NCBI RefSeq assembly: GCF_900091525.1
Contig: NZ_FMCU01000013.1
Location: forward strand, 1 to 64,000
Direction: 5' to 3'
Length of the DNA stretch: 64,000 bases
DNA from: Micromonospora matsumotoense
GTDB taxonomy: Bacteria > Actinomycetota > Actinomycetes > Mycobacteriales > Micromonosporaceae
The position numbers were made by a program, and so were the translations under genes. Of this stretch, positions 1-8,463 are shown in pieces (position 1 is the stretch's first letter; each line of letters opens with the position of its first letter). The notes below the pieces were generated by a model. It was not told where the DNA came from. It did not search any database and worked only from the letters and a program-made list of their open reading frames with translations.

Positions 1-1046
1 AACGGCCAGCCGGCGGTGTCGTAGCCGAGCAGGTTGATGCCCAGCAACGAGGCGCCGTTGTTCGCGTAGTAGTGGTAGGCGAGGACCTCGGCGTCGGTGT
101 CGGTGAACACCGCCTGGTGCCCGGGTCCGTGGATGCTGCCGTGTCCGGCGAGCACCTGGGTGCCGCCGCCTGAGGTCATCGCCACCCCGTTGCGGTCGAC
201 GTACGGGCCGGTGACCGAGGTCGACCTGCCCACCATGACCCGGTACGTGCTCGCCGCACCCTGGCAGCACCGGTCGAACGACACCCACAGGTAGTAGTAG
301 TTGCCGTGCCGCACGATCACCGGCGCCTCGATCGCGCCTCCGTTACGTCCCGCGATGCTGCGCACCGTCGTATCCGAGCGTTTCCCGGTGGCCGGGTTGA
401 GCGCCACCATCTTGATGCCCGACCAGAACGACCCGAAACTGAGCCACCACCGGCCGGAGGCGTCGACCACCAGATTCGGATCGATCGCGTTGAAGTTGTC
501 GGACGTCCGGGACTCGATCACCAAACCCTGGTTGGTCCAACTACCGGAGGCACCGGTCGTGCTCGTGGCCAGGAAGATCGCCGACCGGTTCGACCCGAAC
601 GTCGAGGCAGAGTAATACAGCCAGTACCGGCCATCACGGTAAGACAGATCCGGCGCCCACAGGTTGCGACTGCCACCGGTGTACGTCGTGGTCCACGGCG
701 CACCGTTGGGGAACACCGCACCCGCGTTACGGAACGCGGTCCGGTCACTCGAGGTCTTGAGAGCGATGTTGTCACCGGTGTGCGCCAACAGGTAACCACC
801 ACCGGGACGAACCACGATCGTCGGGTCGTGCACCCCGACATCGCCGGTGACCCGGCCGGGACCCGGGTAGGACCCGGGCGGTGTGGTGGGCGTCGCCGCT
901 GCCCGTGGCGCGGCAGTCGACGAGGCGGCCGACGAGGACCGCGCCACCACGAACGTGCCGGCGACCACCACCACGACGGACAGGGACAGCAGAGCCAGTC
1001 GACGGACGGTGGGTGGATTCTGTACGGGGGTGAGCGAAGTGGTCAC
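1..1046 (-). CDS. Secreted GH43 endo-arabinanase, 3' end cut by the window
   Basis: Reading the minus strand gives a secreted glycoside hydrolase family 43 protein, probably an endo-1,5-alpha-L-arabinanase that cuts arabinan outside the cell. Residues 1-40 form a signal peptide (Arg pair, then a long Leu/Val core), followed by an Ala/Thr/Pro linker. The five-bladed propeller then starts with a VHDP motif (Asp about residue 74, the family's catalytic base). Further on come LWAPD and IEAP segments, which carry the other two acidic residues. The GTG start has AAGGA about 9 bases upstream. The stop codon lies beyond base 1. It is next to, but functionally unrelated to, the antibiotic cluster. Family assignment is solid; substrate is inferred from motifs. 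Confidence 0.85.
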   Translation of the reverse strand, partial: MTTSLTPVQNPPTVRRLALLSLSVVVVVAGTFVVARSSSAASSTAAPRAAATPTTPPGSYPGPGRVTGDVGVHDPTIVVRPGGGYLLAHTGDNIALKTSSDRTAFRNAGAVFPNGAPWTTTYTGGSRNLWAPDLSYRDGRYWLYYSASTFGSNRSAIFLATSTTGASGSWTNQGLVIESRTSDNFNAIDPNLVVDASGRWWLSFGSFWSGIKMVALNPATGKRSDTTVRSIAGRNGGAIEAPVIVRHGNYYYLWVSFDRCCQGAASTYRVMVGRSTSVTGPYVDRNGVAMTSGGGTQVLAGHGSIHGPGHQAVFTDTDAEVLAYHYYANNGASLLGINLLGYDTAGWP

Positions 1047-1495
1047 GACAGTTCCTTGGGTCGGGCGCCGGCGGCCCGATCACAGGCCGTAACGGCACGT
1101 GCATAACGTGTGAACCGTTGTATCGGTGGAGCCAACCTGTCCATCGACCTGGGAGATCAGGGGGCACGACACGGTGTCCCGACGGCCACTGACACTGAGT
1201 TCAGATTCGGAAAGTTAACGCAGACATCGATACATGTCAACGTCGATGCGACGCTGGCCCCCCCACAACAGGTGACGTAGGACCCATCGGCACGCTGCAC
1301 TACCGCATCCGCGACCGCATGCGAGGCCGAGTTCGCCGCCGTGCGGTACTTCGCCCTCAACGGCACCGCCCACCGGACCACACCCAGGCTGAACACGGAA
1401 AACTACGCAGTCCCGCCACGACGCAAGGGTTGAAGATCAAGTTAGATCCACACCACCGTGCCGCATCAACCGTGGGATGACGACATAATGCCTGG
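1047..1495. other. Intergenic region, divergent promoters, no gene seen
   Basis: This stretch separates the arabinanase gene from the first flavoprotein gene. I see no credible reading frame on either strand. It presumably holds the promoters of both flanking genes. A CATAAT hexamer at 1484-1489 sits just before the GTG at 1496, which suggests a leaderless transcript for that gene. Confidence 0.4.
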
Positions 1496-3016
1496 GTGAG
1501 TCTTCCCGTTCTGATCGTCGGTGCCGGACCGGCGGGTCTGGTCGCCGCGTGTGAACTCGCGCGTCGCGGTGTCGACGTCCGCCTTGTCGAGCAGGCGGTG
1601 TCGCCCTCGTCGGGCTCGCGTGCGAAGGGAATCCAACCCCGCACGTTGGAGGTTTTCGAGACGCTCGGCGTCGTCGAGGAAGTAACCTCATCCGGAGGGC
1701 CTTTTCCGCGCTGGCGGAGCTACCGGGCAGGGCACCTGTCGTGGGAGAAGTCGATCTACGAGATGCTGGGAATGGGTCAGCCCGCCGCCACTCCAGCGGT
1801 TCCCTATCCTGAAACCTGGATGATTCCGCAGTGGCGGACCGAGGAGATCCTCCGTGGCGCCCTACGGCGGCTCGGCGTGCAGGTCGAGTATCGCTCGGTA
1901 CTCATCGCGCTCGCTGAGGACGAAACCGATGCCATCGCCACGATCCGTAGTCCCGATGGGACGGAACACATCCGCTCGCCCTACGTCATCGCCGCGGACG
2001 GCGCGGCCAGCACCGCACGGAAACTCGTTGGCGTGGCGTTCGACGGGGTGACTCGTGACGATCAGCGGTTCCTCACCGCGGACGTACGAACGACCCAGCT
2101 GGATCGTTCGTACTGGCACAACTGGTCGCGCCCCGACAACCCGGCAGCCCGCGTGTCCATCTGCCCGCTGCCGGGAACGGACACCTTCCAGTTCGTTGCC
2201 CCGCTCCTACCGGGCGACAATCCCGTTCCCGATCTACCCACGATCCAGCGTCTGTTCGATGAGCGGTCCGACCGTGTCGCGGTGACCTTCGACGAGGTGC
2301 TCTGGGGCACCGAGCATCGAGCGAACGAACGGCTGGCGAGCCGATTCCGGGTCGGCCGGGTGTTCCTCGTCGGAGACGCCGCGCATGCTCTTCCGGCGGC
2401 TGGCGGACAAGGGCTGAACACCGCTGTCCAAGACTCACACAACCTCGGATGGAAGATCGCAGCTGTTCTGCGGGGCGCACCGGAGAAGCTGCTGGACAGC
2501 TACGAGGAAGAACGTCGACCCATCGCAGCACGCCTGATGAAGGGACTGGCAGCACCCGATGACCGCGGCGAGGTGGCGGACATCTTCCAACTGCGGAACA
2601 ACTACCGTGGACGTCGACTCAGCGTGGAGACCCGGCAGACTCCGGGGATCGTTCAAGCTGGTGACCGGGCACCGGACGCGCCGCTGAGGCTCTCGGATGG
2701 CTCGCAACTTCGGTTGTTCGAGTTCATGCGAGAGGGGAACCTCACCGCTCTCGCGTTCGGTGACGAGGCGACCAAGGGATGCCGTGTCATTGCGGACCAG
2801 TGTTGCCCGGCGGATGCCCCCCGGATACTCGACGTTCGCAACGAGTCGTCCTCGACCGCTGACGCGCTACAGGAAACCTACGGCGTCAACGACGACGACG
2901 TGCTCTTTCTCATACGTCCGGACGGGCACATCGGACTCGCCGCGGAGGACCATTTCGCCGAGCGGCTGAACGGTTACCTCGCGTGTTTGACTCCCTCCGG
3001 CATGGCCCGCAGGTGA
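1496..3016 (+). CDS. Group A FAD-dependent aromatic monooxygenase
   Basis: A 506-residue single-component flavin hydroxylase of the PHBH-like class. The N-terminal Rossmann motif GAGPAG is at residues 9-14. An NAD(P)H/FAD 'DG' motif (AADGAAS) follows near residue 168, and the GD motif (VGDAAHALP) near residue 290. The C-terminal 130 residues resemble the thioredoxin-like tail of this class. It acts on an aromatic or polyketide substrate with NAD(P)H and O2; the substrate is unknown. It stands alone at the left edge, divergent from the arabinanase and tail-to-tail with the N-oxygenase gene, and has no visible SARP box. Its codon use looks a little less GC-rich than its neighbours. It could be a cluster tailoring enzyme, a tetracycline-modifying enzyme or an unrelated gene. 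Confidence 0.8.
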   Translation: MSLPVLIVGAGPAGLVAACELARRGVDVRLVEQAVSPSSGSRAKGIQPRTLEVFETLGVVEEVTSSGGPFPRWRSYRAGHLSWEKSIYEMLGMGQPAATPAVPYPETWMIPQWRTEEILRGALRRLGVQVEYRSVLIALAEDETDAIATIRSPDGTEHIRSPYVIAADGAASTARKLVGVAFDGVTRDDQRFLTADVRTTQLDRSYWHNWSRPDNPAARVSICPLPGTDTFQFVAPLLPGDNPVPDLPTIQRLFDERSDRVAVTFDEVLWGTEHRANERLASRFRVGRVFLVGDAAHALPAAGGQGLNTAVQDSHNLGWKIAAVLRGAPEKLLDSYEEERRPIAARLMKGLAAPDDRGEVADIFQLRNNYRGRRLSVETRQTPGIVQAGDRAPDAPLRLSDGSQLRLFEFMREGNLTALAFGDEATKGCRVIADQCCPADAPRILDVRNESSSTADALQETYGVNDDDVLFLIRPDGHIGLAAEDHFAERLNGYLACLTPSGMARR

Positions 3017-3031
3017 GTGGCAGCGCCACGG

Positions 3032-4351
3032 TCAGCGACCATCCACCGGCGGGGCGGCCCGTACGCTCACGTAGTTGTTGTCCCGTTCCAGGTTCAGTGC
3101 CTGCGCGCTTAGGTAGTCCACCCCGTCGACGTAGGTGTACGGCTGCATGAAGCGGCCGGCGCGCACATCCCGGTACAGCCGGGCCAGCGGGTGGTCCGCC
3201 ACATAGGTGGCCCCGCCCACCACGGTCAGGCAGTCGTCGACCACCGCCGCCGCCAACTGGTTGACCATGAGCTTGGCACACTGGAATGGGGTCATCATGC
3301 GCCGTCCCCGTTCTTCCGCGTCCATCTCCTGGTTCGGGGACAACTCGTCGGCGTTCACCAGCGAGGCCGACGCCGTGGCCCGCAGCGCGTACAGTCGCGC
3401 GTCGATCTCGGCCACCAGGGTCCGCTTCGCCGCCGACGGGATGGTCGACCGGCGGGCGACCGTGTCGACCGCAAGGTCGCGGGCCGCCTGGGCGACGCCC
3501 GCATAGATGCCCAGCATGGTGATGGAGCTCACCGCGTGTCCGGCCAGGGCCGCGTCGCCGTGCGCGCCCACACTGCCGCGCGCCAGCACGTCGCCGGCCG
3601 GCACCGGGCAGTCGTCGAACGCGACGTCGAGCGTGCCGGACGCGCGCATGCCCAGTCCCTCCCAGCCATCGATGACGGAGAGTCCCGGGGCGTTGCGGGA
3701 CACGATGGGGGCGAGCAGCAGCGTCGGCCCCCCGGCGACGGGTGCCTGGGCGGAGACCACGAAGTGCGTCGCGATCGGCGCCATCGTCACGAGCATCTTG
3801 CGGCCGGACAGCAACCAGCCGCCGGAGCCGTCGGGGCGCAGTTGGGTGACCGCGCTTGGATGGTCCTTCACCGCGCCACACACCACAGCTTCGCCGCGGG
3901 CCATCGACCGCAGCAGCCGTTCGGCAAGATCACGAGTGGCCGGGGGGCCGTTCCGCCACTCGTATGTCAGGGTGATCCCCCGACTGAACTGGGCGTGCAG
4001 GGCCAGCGCGGTGGAGGCGTCCGCCTCGGCGATCCGCAGCAGCGCGACGGCCACGTCGTGCAGCCGGCTGACGCCCATCCCACCCAACTCGACGGGCACG
4101 GTCGCGCCCAGCACGCCGTCGCGCGCGAAGTCCCGGAAGGTCTGGACGGGGAACGTACCGTCCCGGTCGTTCGGGGTGGCCATGGACCGTAACGCGGGCA
4201 GGTGTCGCGCTAGAACGGTCAGCAACTCGCGGCCGGGCATGGTGATCGTGGTGTCCAGGTTGCCGGGCGCAACCGACCGCGAGGCGTCTCGTTCGGTCGT
4301 CGTCACCGCGGAACCGGCCTGGCACGGGGCCGGGACGTCGTACTCTGACAT
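3032..4351 (-). CDS. Flavin-dependent TDP-3-aminosugar N-oxygenase (nitrososynthase)
   Basis: A 439-residue protein with the acyl-CoA dehydrogenase fold, of the nitrososynthase group (ORF36, RubN8, KijD3, DnmZ). These enzymes use reduced flavin and O2 to oxidise the 3-amino group of a TDP-sugar to hydroxylamine and nitroso forms. The N-terminal helical domain (about 40-150), the middle barrel (about 155-265, with the GLGMRASGT stretch) and the C-terminal helical bundle are all recognisable, as in that group. It ends an operon with a sugar C-methyltransferase and a sugar aminotransferase, which fixes its role. This gene set would make a branched hydroxyamino/nitro sugar like those on dactylocyclines. 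GAGAGGAA precedes the ATG. Reduced flavin may come from the reductase encoded at 44206. Confidence 0.85.
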   Translation of the reverse strand: MSEYDVPAPCQAGSAVTTTERDASRSVAPGNLDTTITMPGRELLTVLARHLPALRSMATPNDRDGTFPVQTFRDFARDGVLGATVPVELGGMGVSRLHDVAVALLRIAEADASTALALHAQFSRGITLTYEWRNGPPATRDLAERLLRSMARGEAVVCGAVKDHPSAVTQLRPDGSGGWLLSGRKMLVTMAPIATHFVVSAQAPVAGGPTLLLAPIVSRNAPGLSVIDGWEGLGMRASGTLDVAFDDCPVPAGDVLARGSVGAHGDAALAGHAVSSITMLGIYAGVAQAARDLAVDTVARRSTIPSAAKRTLVAEIDARLYALRATASASLVNADELSPNQEMDAEERGRRMMTPFQCAKLMVNQLAAAVVDDCLTVVGGATYVADHPLARLYRDVRAGRFMQPYTYVDGVDYLSAQALNLERDNNYVSVRAAPPVDGR

Positions 4352-4369
4352 GAGTTCCTCTCGATACTC

Positions 4370-5605
4370 TCACAGCACCCGGACGTCCGGCACATAGCTG
4401 ATCCACTGCCCACCGCAGCGCCGGAACTCCCGCTCCTTCCCCATGATCTCGTCGGCGTGGTTCCAGGCGAACAGCAGCGCATAGTCCGGGTACGGGTCAC
4501 GGAACGCTGCCGGCGGCCGCACCGGGATGTGCTTGCCGGGCGTCATCCGGTGCTGCTTGGCAGGTGTGCTGTCGCACACGTAGGAGACGAGCTCGGGCCC
4601 GATGCCACAGAAGTTGGTAACCGTCGCGCTCTTGGCCGTGGCGCCGTAGGCGGCCACGACCGATCCTTCGGCGCGGAGCCGGCGCAGCAGCTCCATGAGG
4701 TCATCGCGTATCCGCAGCACGCTGTCGGCGAAGCCGCGCAGGGTCTGCATGTCGGACAGGCCGTCGGCATCCTCCTCGGCGAGCAGCTCGGCGACGGCCG
4801 GGCTTGGCGCGCGCCTCCCGGCCCGGGCGAGTGTGTAGCGGACCTCGCCACCGTGCACCGGCAAGCGGTCCACGTCCACCAGCTCGAACCCGTAGTGTTC
4901 CGCCATGGCCCGCACCGAGTGCCCGCTGAACAGGAAGAAGTGCTCGTCGTAGATCTGATCGAAGGAGGTCTTCGCCACGAGATCGCCGAGGTACGGGTCC
5001 TCGAACACGAACACGCCGTCCGGCGCCAGCAGCGCATCGACACCGCGAAAGATCGATGCCGGGTACGGTATGTGACACATGGTGTTCGCCGCGTAGATGA
5101 CCTGGGCCGGCCCCTCCTCAGCACGGACCTGCGCCGCCGTCGCCTCCTCGAAGAACACGGTGCGCACCCGGATGCCCTCGGCGCGGGCCGCCTCGGCCAC
5201 TCCACTGGAGGGCTCGAAGCCCAGATGACGTACGCCGGCCTGCTTGATCGTGCTGAGCATGACGCCGTCGTTGCAGCCCATCTCGACGATGAACGGATCC
5301 GCAACGGCGAGTTCGGTGTCAAGGAACCGCTGCGCGACGCTCGCGAAGTGCGCGCGCATCACCGCAGACCCGGACGAGTGGTACGGGTAGTCCTCGTGGA
5401 ACATCTTCTCCCGCGGAACCGACTCCGTCAGCTGCACCATCGCGCACGCCTCACACCGCCCGACGGCGAGCCGGAAGAAGAACTCCGGGACGTCGCTGTC
5501 CGGCTCACGGAACGCGTCGGACAACGGCTGCCGTCCCAGATCGAGGAACTCATGGACTCTTCCACCGCACACCTTGCAGGTGACGGCCACCGACTCTGTC
5601 GGCAT
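4370..5605 (-). CDS. TDP-deoxysugar C3-methyltransferase (EvaC/TcaB9 type)
   Basis: A 411-residue SAM-dependent C-methyltransferase for TDP-4-keto-6-deoxysugars. The N-terminus carries the zinc knuckle typical of the family (CKVCGG near residue 10 and CEAC near residue 51). A class I SAM domain follows with the motif EMGCNDG near residue 108. The C-terminal domain contains the conserved AAYGATAKSAT stretch. In the EvaC/TcaB9 family, C3 of the sugar is methylated before or after amination. It lies 18 bases upstream of the N-oxygenase gene and downstream of the aminotransferase gene, all co-transcribed. It provides the branch methyl of the predicted nitro or hydroxyamino sugar. Confidence 0.88.
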   Translation of the reverse strand: MPTESVAVTCKVCGGRVHEFLDLGRQPLSDAFREPDSDVPEFFFRLAVGRCEACAMVQLTESVPREKMFHEDYPYHSSGSAVMRAHFASVAQRFLDTELAVADPFIVEMGCNDGVMLSTIKQAGVRHLGFEPSSGVAEAARAEGIRVRTVFFEEATAAQVRAEEGPAQVIYAANTMCHIPYPASIFRGVDALLAPDGVFVFEDPYLGDLVAKTSFDQIYDEHFFLFSGHSVRAMAEHYGFELVDVDRLPVHGGEVRYTLARAGRRAPSPAVAELLAEEDADGLSDMQTLRGFADSVLRIRDDLMELLRRLRAEGSVVAAYGATAKSATVTNFCGIGPELVSYVCDSTPAKQHRMTPGKHIPVRPPAAFRDPYPDYALLFAWNHADEIMGKEREFRRCGGQWISYVPDVRVL

Positions 5606-5634
5606 GGTGCTCCCTCCGTACCATTCGGGTGGTC

Positions 5635-6756
5635 TCAGAAACCGGTCAGCACGTCACGCAGGGCCCGGATCACGGCCTGCTGCCGATCGGGCGACAGCAT
5701 GGGGTACATCGGCAGGGAGAACACCTCACCAGCGAGCCTCTCGGTGGCGGGCAGCGCGCCCTTGGCGTACCTGAGGTGCGCAAACCCGGTCATGGTGTGC
5801 ACCGGCCAGGGGTAGCTGATGTTCAGCGCGATGTCGTACGCCCGCAGCCGCTCGATGATCTCGTCCCGGCGGGGATGCCTGACCACGTACAGGTAGTACA
5901 CATGCTCGTTGCCCGGGGCCACCGTCGGCAGCACGAGCCCGCCCGGTTCGGCGAGGTCACCCAGTGCCTCGGTGTAGCGTCGGGCCACCGCCCGACGCCG
6001 CGCGATGTACGTGTCGAGCCGACGCAGCTTGCCCCGCAGGATCTCGGCCTGCAACTCGTCGAGGCGACTGTTGTGGCCGGGAGTCTGCGCCACGTAGTAG
6101 CGGTCCTCCATGCCGTAGTAACGCAGGCGCCTGACGTTCTGGTCGATGTTCTCGTCGCTGGTGAGCACGGCGCCTCCGTCACCATAGGCGCCGAGAACCT
6201 TGGTGGGATAGAACGAGAACGCCGCAGCGTCGCCCATCGTGCCTGCCAGCTGATCGTGGTGGCGTGCACCGTGTGCCTGGGCACAGTCCTCCAGCACGGA
6301 CAGGCCGTGCCGGGCAGCCAGCCGGTGCAGCGGTGCCATGTCGACGCACTGGCCGTACAGGTGCACCGGGAGCAGGGCCCGGGTACGCGGGCCGATCGCG
6401 GCCGCGACCTGGTCGGTGTCCATGAGGAAGTCGTCCTCGCGCACATCCACGAAGACCGGTTTGGCACCCGTCCCGTCGATTGCCACCACAGTCGGCGCGG
6501 CGGTGTTGGCCACCGTGATCACCTCGTCGCCCGGCCCGACTCCGAGCGCCTGCAACGCCAGCTTGATCGCGTTGGTGCCGTTGTCGACGCCGGCGCAGTG
6601 ACGGACACCGTGGTACGCCGCGAACTCCACCTCGAACCCGGCCACACCGGGACCCAGGATCAGCTGGCCGGACTCGAACACCCGCGCCACCGCAGCCAGG
6701 ATGTCCGCGCGCTCGTCGTGGTACTCCGGCAGATAGTCCCACACCCGGATCGTCAT
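5635..6756 (-). CDS. PLP-dependent TDP-3-keto sugar aminotransferase (DegT/DnrJ/EryC1)
   Basis: A sugar aminotransferase of the DegT/DnrJ/EryC1 family, 373 residues. It transfers an amino group, usually from glutamate, to C3 of a TDP-3-keto-deoxysugar. The PLP-binding Lys is in FYPTKVLG near residue 185, and the phosphate-binding DNGTNAIKLAL segment lies near residue 58. I chose the ATG at 6756 because the protein begins like its family (a conserved aromatic-rich start) and because this ATG overlaps the TGA of the upstream reductase gene (ATGA), a sign of translational coupling. The longer frame upstream would add an unlike, Arg/Gly-rich tail. It feeds the C-methyltransferase and N-oxygenase downstream. 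Confidence 0.88.
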   Translation of the reverse strand: MTIRVWDYLPEYHDERADILAAVARVFESGQLILGPGVAGFEVEFAAYHGVRHCAGVDNGTNAIKLALQALGVGPGDEVITVANTAAPTVVAIDGTGAKPVFVDVREDDFLMDTDQVAAAIGPRTRALLPVHLYGQCVDMAPLHRLAARHGLSVLEDCAQAHGARHHDQLAGTMGDAAAFSFYPTKVLGAYGDGGAVLTSDENIDQNVRRLRYYGMEDRYYVAQTPGHNSRLDELQAEILRGKLRRLDTYIARRRAVARRYTEALGDLAEPGGLVLPTVAPGNEHVYYLYVVRHPRRDEIIERLRAYDIALNISYPWPVHTMTGFAHLRYAKGALPATERLAGEVFSLPMYPMLSPDRQQAVIRALRDVLTGF

Positions 6757-7175
6757 CGCCGCGCTCCACGGTCGGCGAGCGTGCCACCGACCGTGCGGCC
6801 CACCGCCCCTGACTCCCACCCCGAGTCGATTCCCCAGGCGATGATCCGGATCGGGTGTATCCGGATCAGGTCGACGCCGGTGCCGCCGGCGGGCGGCAGC
6901 GCCTCGGCCTCACCCCGGATCTCCAGGCCGCGGAACGCGGGTGGCGAGTCGGGCGTGATGTCGTCGACGACGAAGGCCACCCTGCCGTTCGCCCGCACGT
7001 CACGGTACTTCCGGCTGCTGCCCAACCCGCGCCCGGTGATGTCGATGGTGTCCCAGTCCGCGTTGTACGTGAACCGCACCGGGACGCAGTGCGGATAGCC
7101 GGTGCCACCGATGGTGGCCAGGCGGCCCAGGGACTGTGTCCGCAGGTAGGTAACTTCCCCTGCCGTGAACAGCAT
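6753..7175 (-). CDS. F420-dependent dehydrotetracycline reductase (OxyR/CtcM type)
   Basis: A 140-residue PPOX-class flavin-barrel protein of the F420-dependent oxidoreductase type. In tetracycline pathways the homologues OxyR and CtcM use reduced F420 to saturate the C5a-C11a bond of the 6-hydroxylated intermediate, the last step of the core. Residues near GTGYPHCVPVRF and GSSRKYRDV match the split-barrel cofactor site. The start at 7175 has AGAAGGGAT upstream; a frame extending to 7385 would add an Arg/Pro-rich, non-homologous tail and cross the SARP box. It heads the operon that continues into the sugar genes, whose SARP box is at 7211-7242. I believe it corresponds to the enzyme published as DacO4, from memory. 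Confidence 0.82.
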   Translation of the reverse strand: MLFTAGEVTYLRTQSLGRLATIGGTGYPHCVPVRFTYNADWDTIDITGRGLGSSRKYRDVRANGRVAFVVDDITPDSPPAFRGLEIRGEAEALPPAGGTGVDLIRIHPIRIIAWGIDSGWESGAVGRTVGGTLADRGARR

Positions 7176-7210
7176 GGCGATCCCTTCTGCATGGGGCTGC
7201 GATACAGACG

Positions 7211-7242
7211 ATCCTGGGGGTTCCCGATCGAGATGGCCTCGA
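7211..7242 (-). promoter_or_regulatory. Putative SARP box and promoter of the F420 reductase/sugar operon
   Basis: Read on the minus strand: heptamer TCGAGGC, 4 bases, heptamer TCGATCG, 8 bases, then CAGGAT as -10. The 11-bp heptamer pitch and the 8-bp gap to -10 are the classic SARP-dependent promoter arrangement. The start codon is 36 bases downstream of the -10. Confidence 0.7.
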
Positions 7243-7381
7243 GGGCTGTTGGGGCGGGGCCGTCCGTCGAACGACCGGCGCCGGGACGCTTTTCGCGCCG
7301 GCCTCTGTGCGCGGCTCCCCATGTCACCCGATGCCGGCACGGCGGTCGACTGTGGCGCTCCGGCCGGGCCCACCGTGCTCG

Positions 7382-8200
7382 TCATGACGGCCCGGTCCGT
7401 TGCCGTGGCACCACCAGGTCCAGTTCAGCCTGCGGGTCCAGCGTCCACGGCACGCCGGCGACAACGTCGTGCTGGAGCTGACACAGCCGCGACGAGGGTG
7501 CCACGCCCAGTTCGGCACCGAGTGTGGACTGGAGCCGTTCGTACACCTGGAGGGCGTCGGCGCGTCGGCCGGTCTCGGTGAGCGCGATCATCAACTGCTG
7601 GTGGAACCACTCGTCGATCGGGTTGGCAGCCGCCAGGAACTGGAGTTCGGGGATCAGCTCGTGGTGCCGGCCCAGCCGCCGGTCGGCGACGATGCGCAGC
7701 CGCAGGGTCCGGGTCCGGATCTCTGCCAGGTGCGTGACGTGCGGCGTCAACAACGGCCCGGCCGGCACGTCGGCCAGCGCCGGCCCGCGCCACAGCGCAA
7801 GCGCCCCGTGCAGCTGTCGCGCGGCCTGCTCGACGTGCCCGGACTCCAGCGACGTACGCCCCTGCTCGCTCAGCCGCTCGAACACCCACGCGTCGATCTC
7901 CGCCTCGTCCACCCTGAGCAGGTATCCGGGCGAGCGGGTCTGCACGAACTCGCCCCAGCCGAGCTGAGAGAACCGATGCTGGTACTTCTTGCGAATTTGG
8001 TAGACGTAGGTCTGTGCGGTGGTGACAGCACTGCGTGGCGGGTGCTCGCCCCACAACTCCGCGATGATCGAGGCGCGGCTGACGACCTGATTGGCCCGGA
8101 GCAGCAGCAGGGCGAGCGTCCAGCGCACCTTGGTCGCCGTGGGCGTCTCGATGGTGCCCTGCACGGTGACTTCCAATGGACCGAGCACTCGGAACATCAT
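7382..8200 (-). CDS. SARP-family pathway activator 1
   Basis: A small SARP (Streptomyces antibiotic regulatory protein). Residues 1-95 are an OmpR-type winged helix with the RWTLALLLLRANQ and AVTTAQTYVYQIRKKY segments. Residues about 100-250 are the bacterial transcriptional activation domain. Such proteins bind heptamer repeats and recruit RNA polymerase to cluster promoters. It is closely similar along its length to the SARP encoded at 22221. Start choice: two consecutive ATGs at 8200/8197 fit the paralogue's start; a GTG at 8215 is an alternative. A weak AGGTG lies about 11 bases upstream of 8200. Its likely targets are the TCGAnnn repeat boxes found before most operons here. Confidence 0.88.
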   Translation of the reverse strand: MMFRVLGPLEVTVQGTIETPTATKVRWTLALLLLRANQVVSRASIIAELWGEHPPRSAVTTAQTYVYQIRKKYQHRFSQLGWGEFVQTRSPGYLLRVDEAEIDAWVFERLSEQGRTSLESGHVEQAARQLHGALALWRGPALADVPAGPLLTPHVTHLAEIRTRTLRLRIVADRRLGRHHELIPELQFLAAANPIDEWFHQQLMIALTETGRRADALQVYERLQSTLGAELGVAPSSRLCQLQHDVVAGVPWTLDPQAELDLVVPRQRTGPS

Positions 8201-8376
8201 GCCGCTATGTAACACCTACGACGCTCTGAGTGACAGGTAGAGCGAGCCAACTGGGCGGGTGAGTGTTCCCGAGGGCACAGCGCGCCATCGCCCCTGGGCA
8301 CAGTGGACCGTCAACCCGGCAAGGGGCCGAGGAGTCCGGGCCAGGTGATCCGGCGGTCCTGATCGTCGCTCGCATC

Positions 8377-8408
8377 TCGACCCGGCGTCGAGCGGAGAGG
8401 CGAAGGGT
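8377..8408 (+). promoter_or_regulatory. Putative SARP box and promoter of the acyl-CoA ligase operon
   Basis: TCGACCC, 4 bases, TCGAGCG, 8 bases, then AAGGGT as a -10-like hexamer. The heptamers share the TCGAnnn consensus and are 11 bp apart. The ligase start codon is about 55 bases downstream. Confidence 0.65.
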
Positions 8409-8463
8409 CGCCTGTGGGCCGCACGGCGCGGTCCGGCATCTCTGAGAACGGACGGACCGACCG

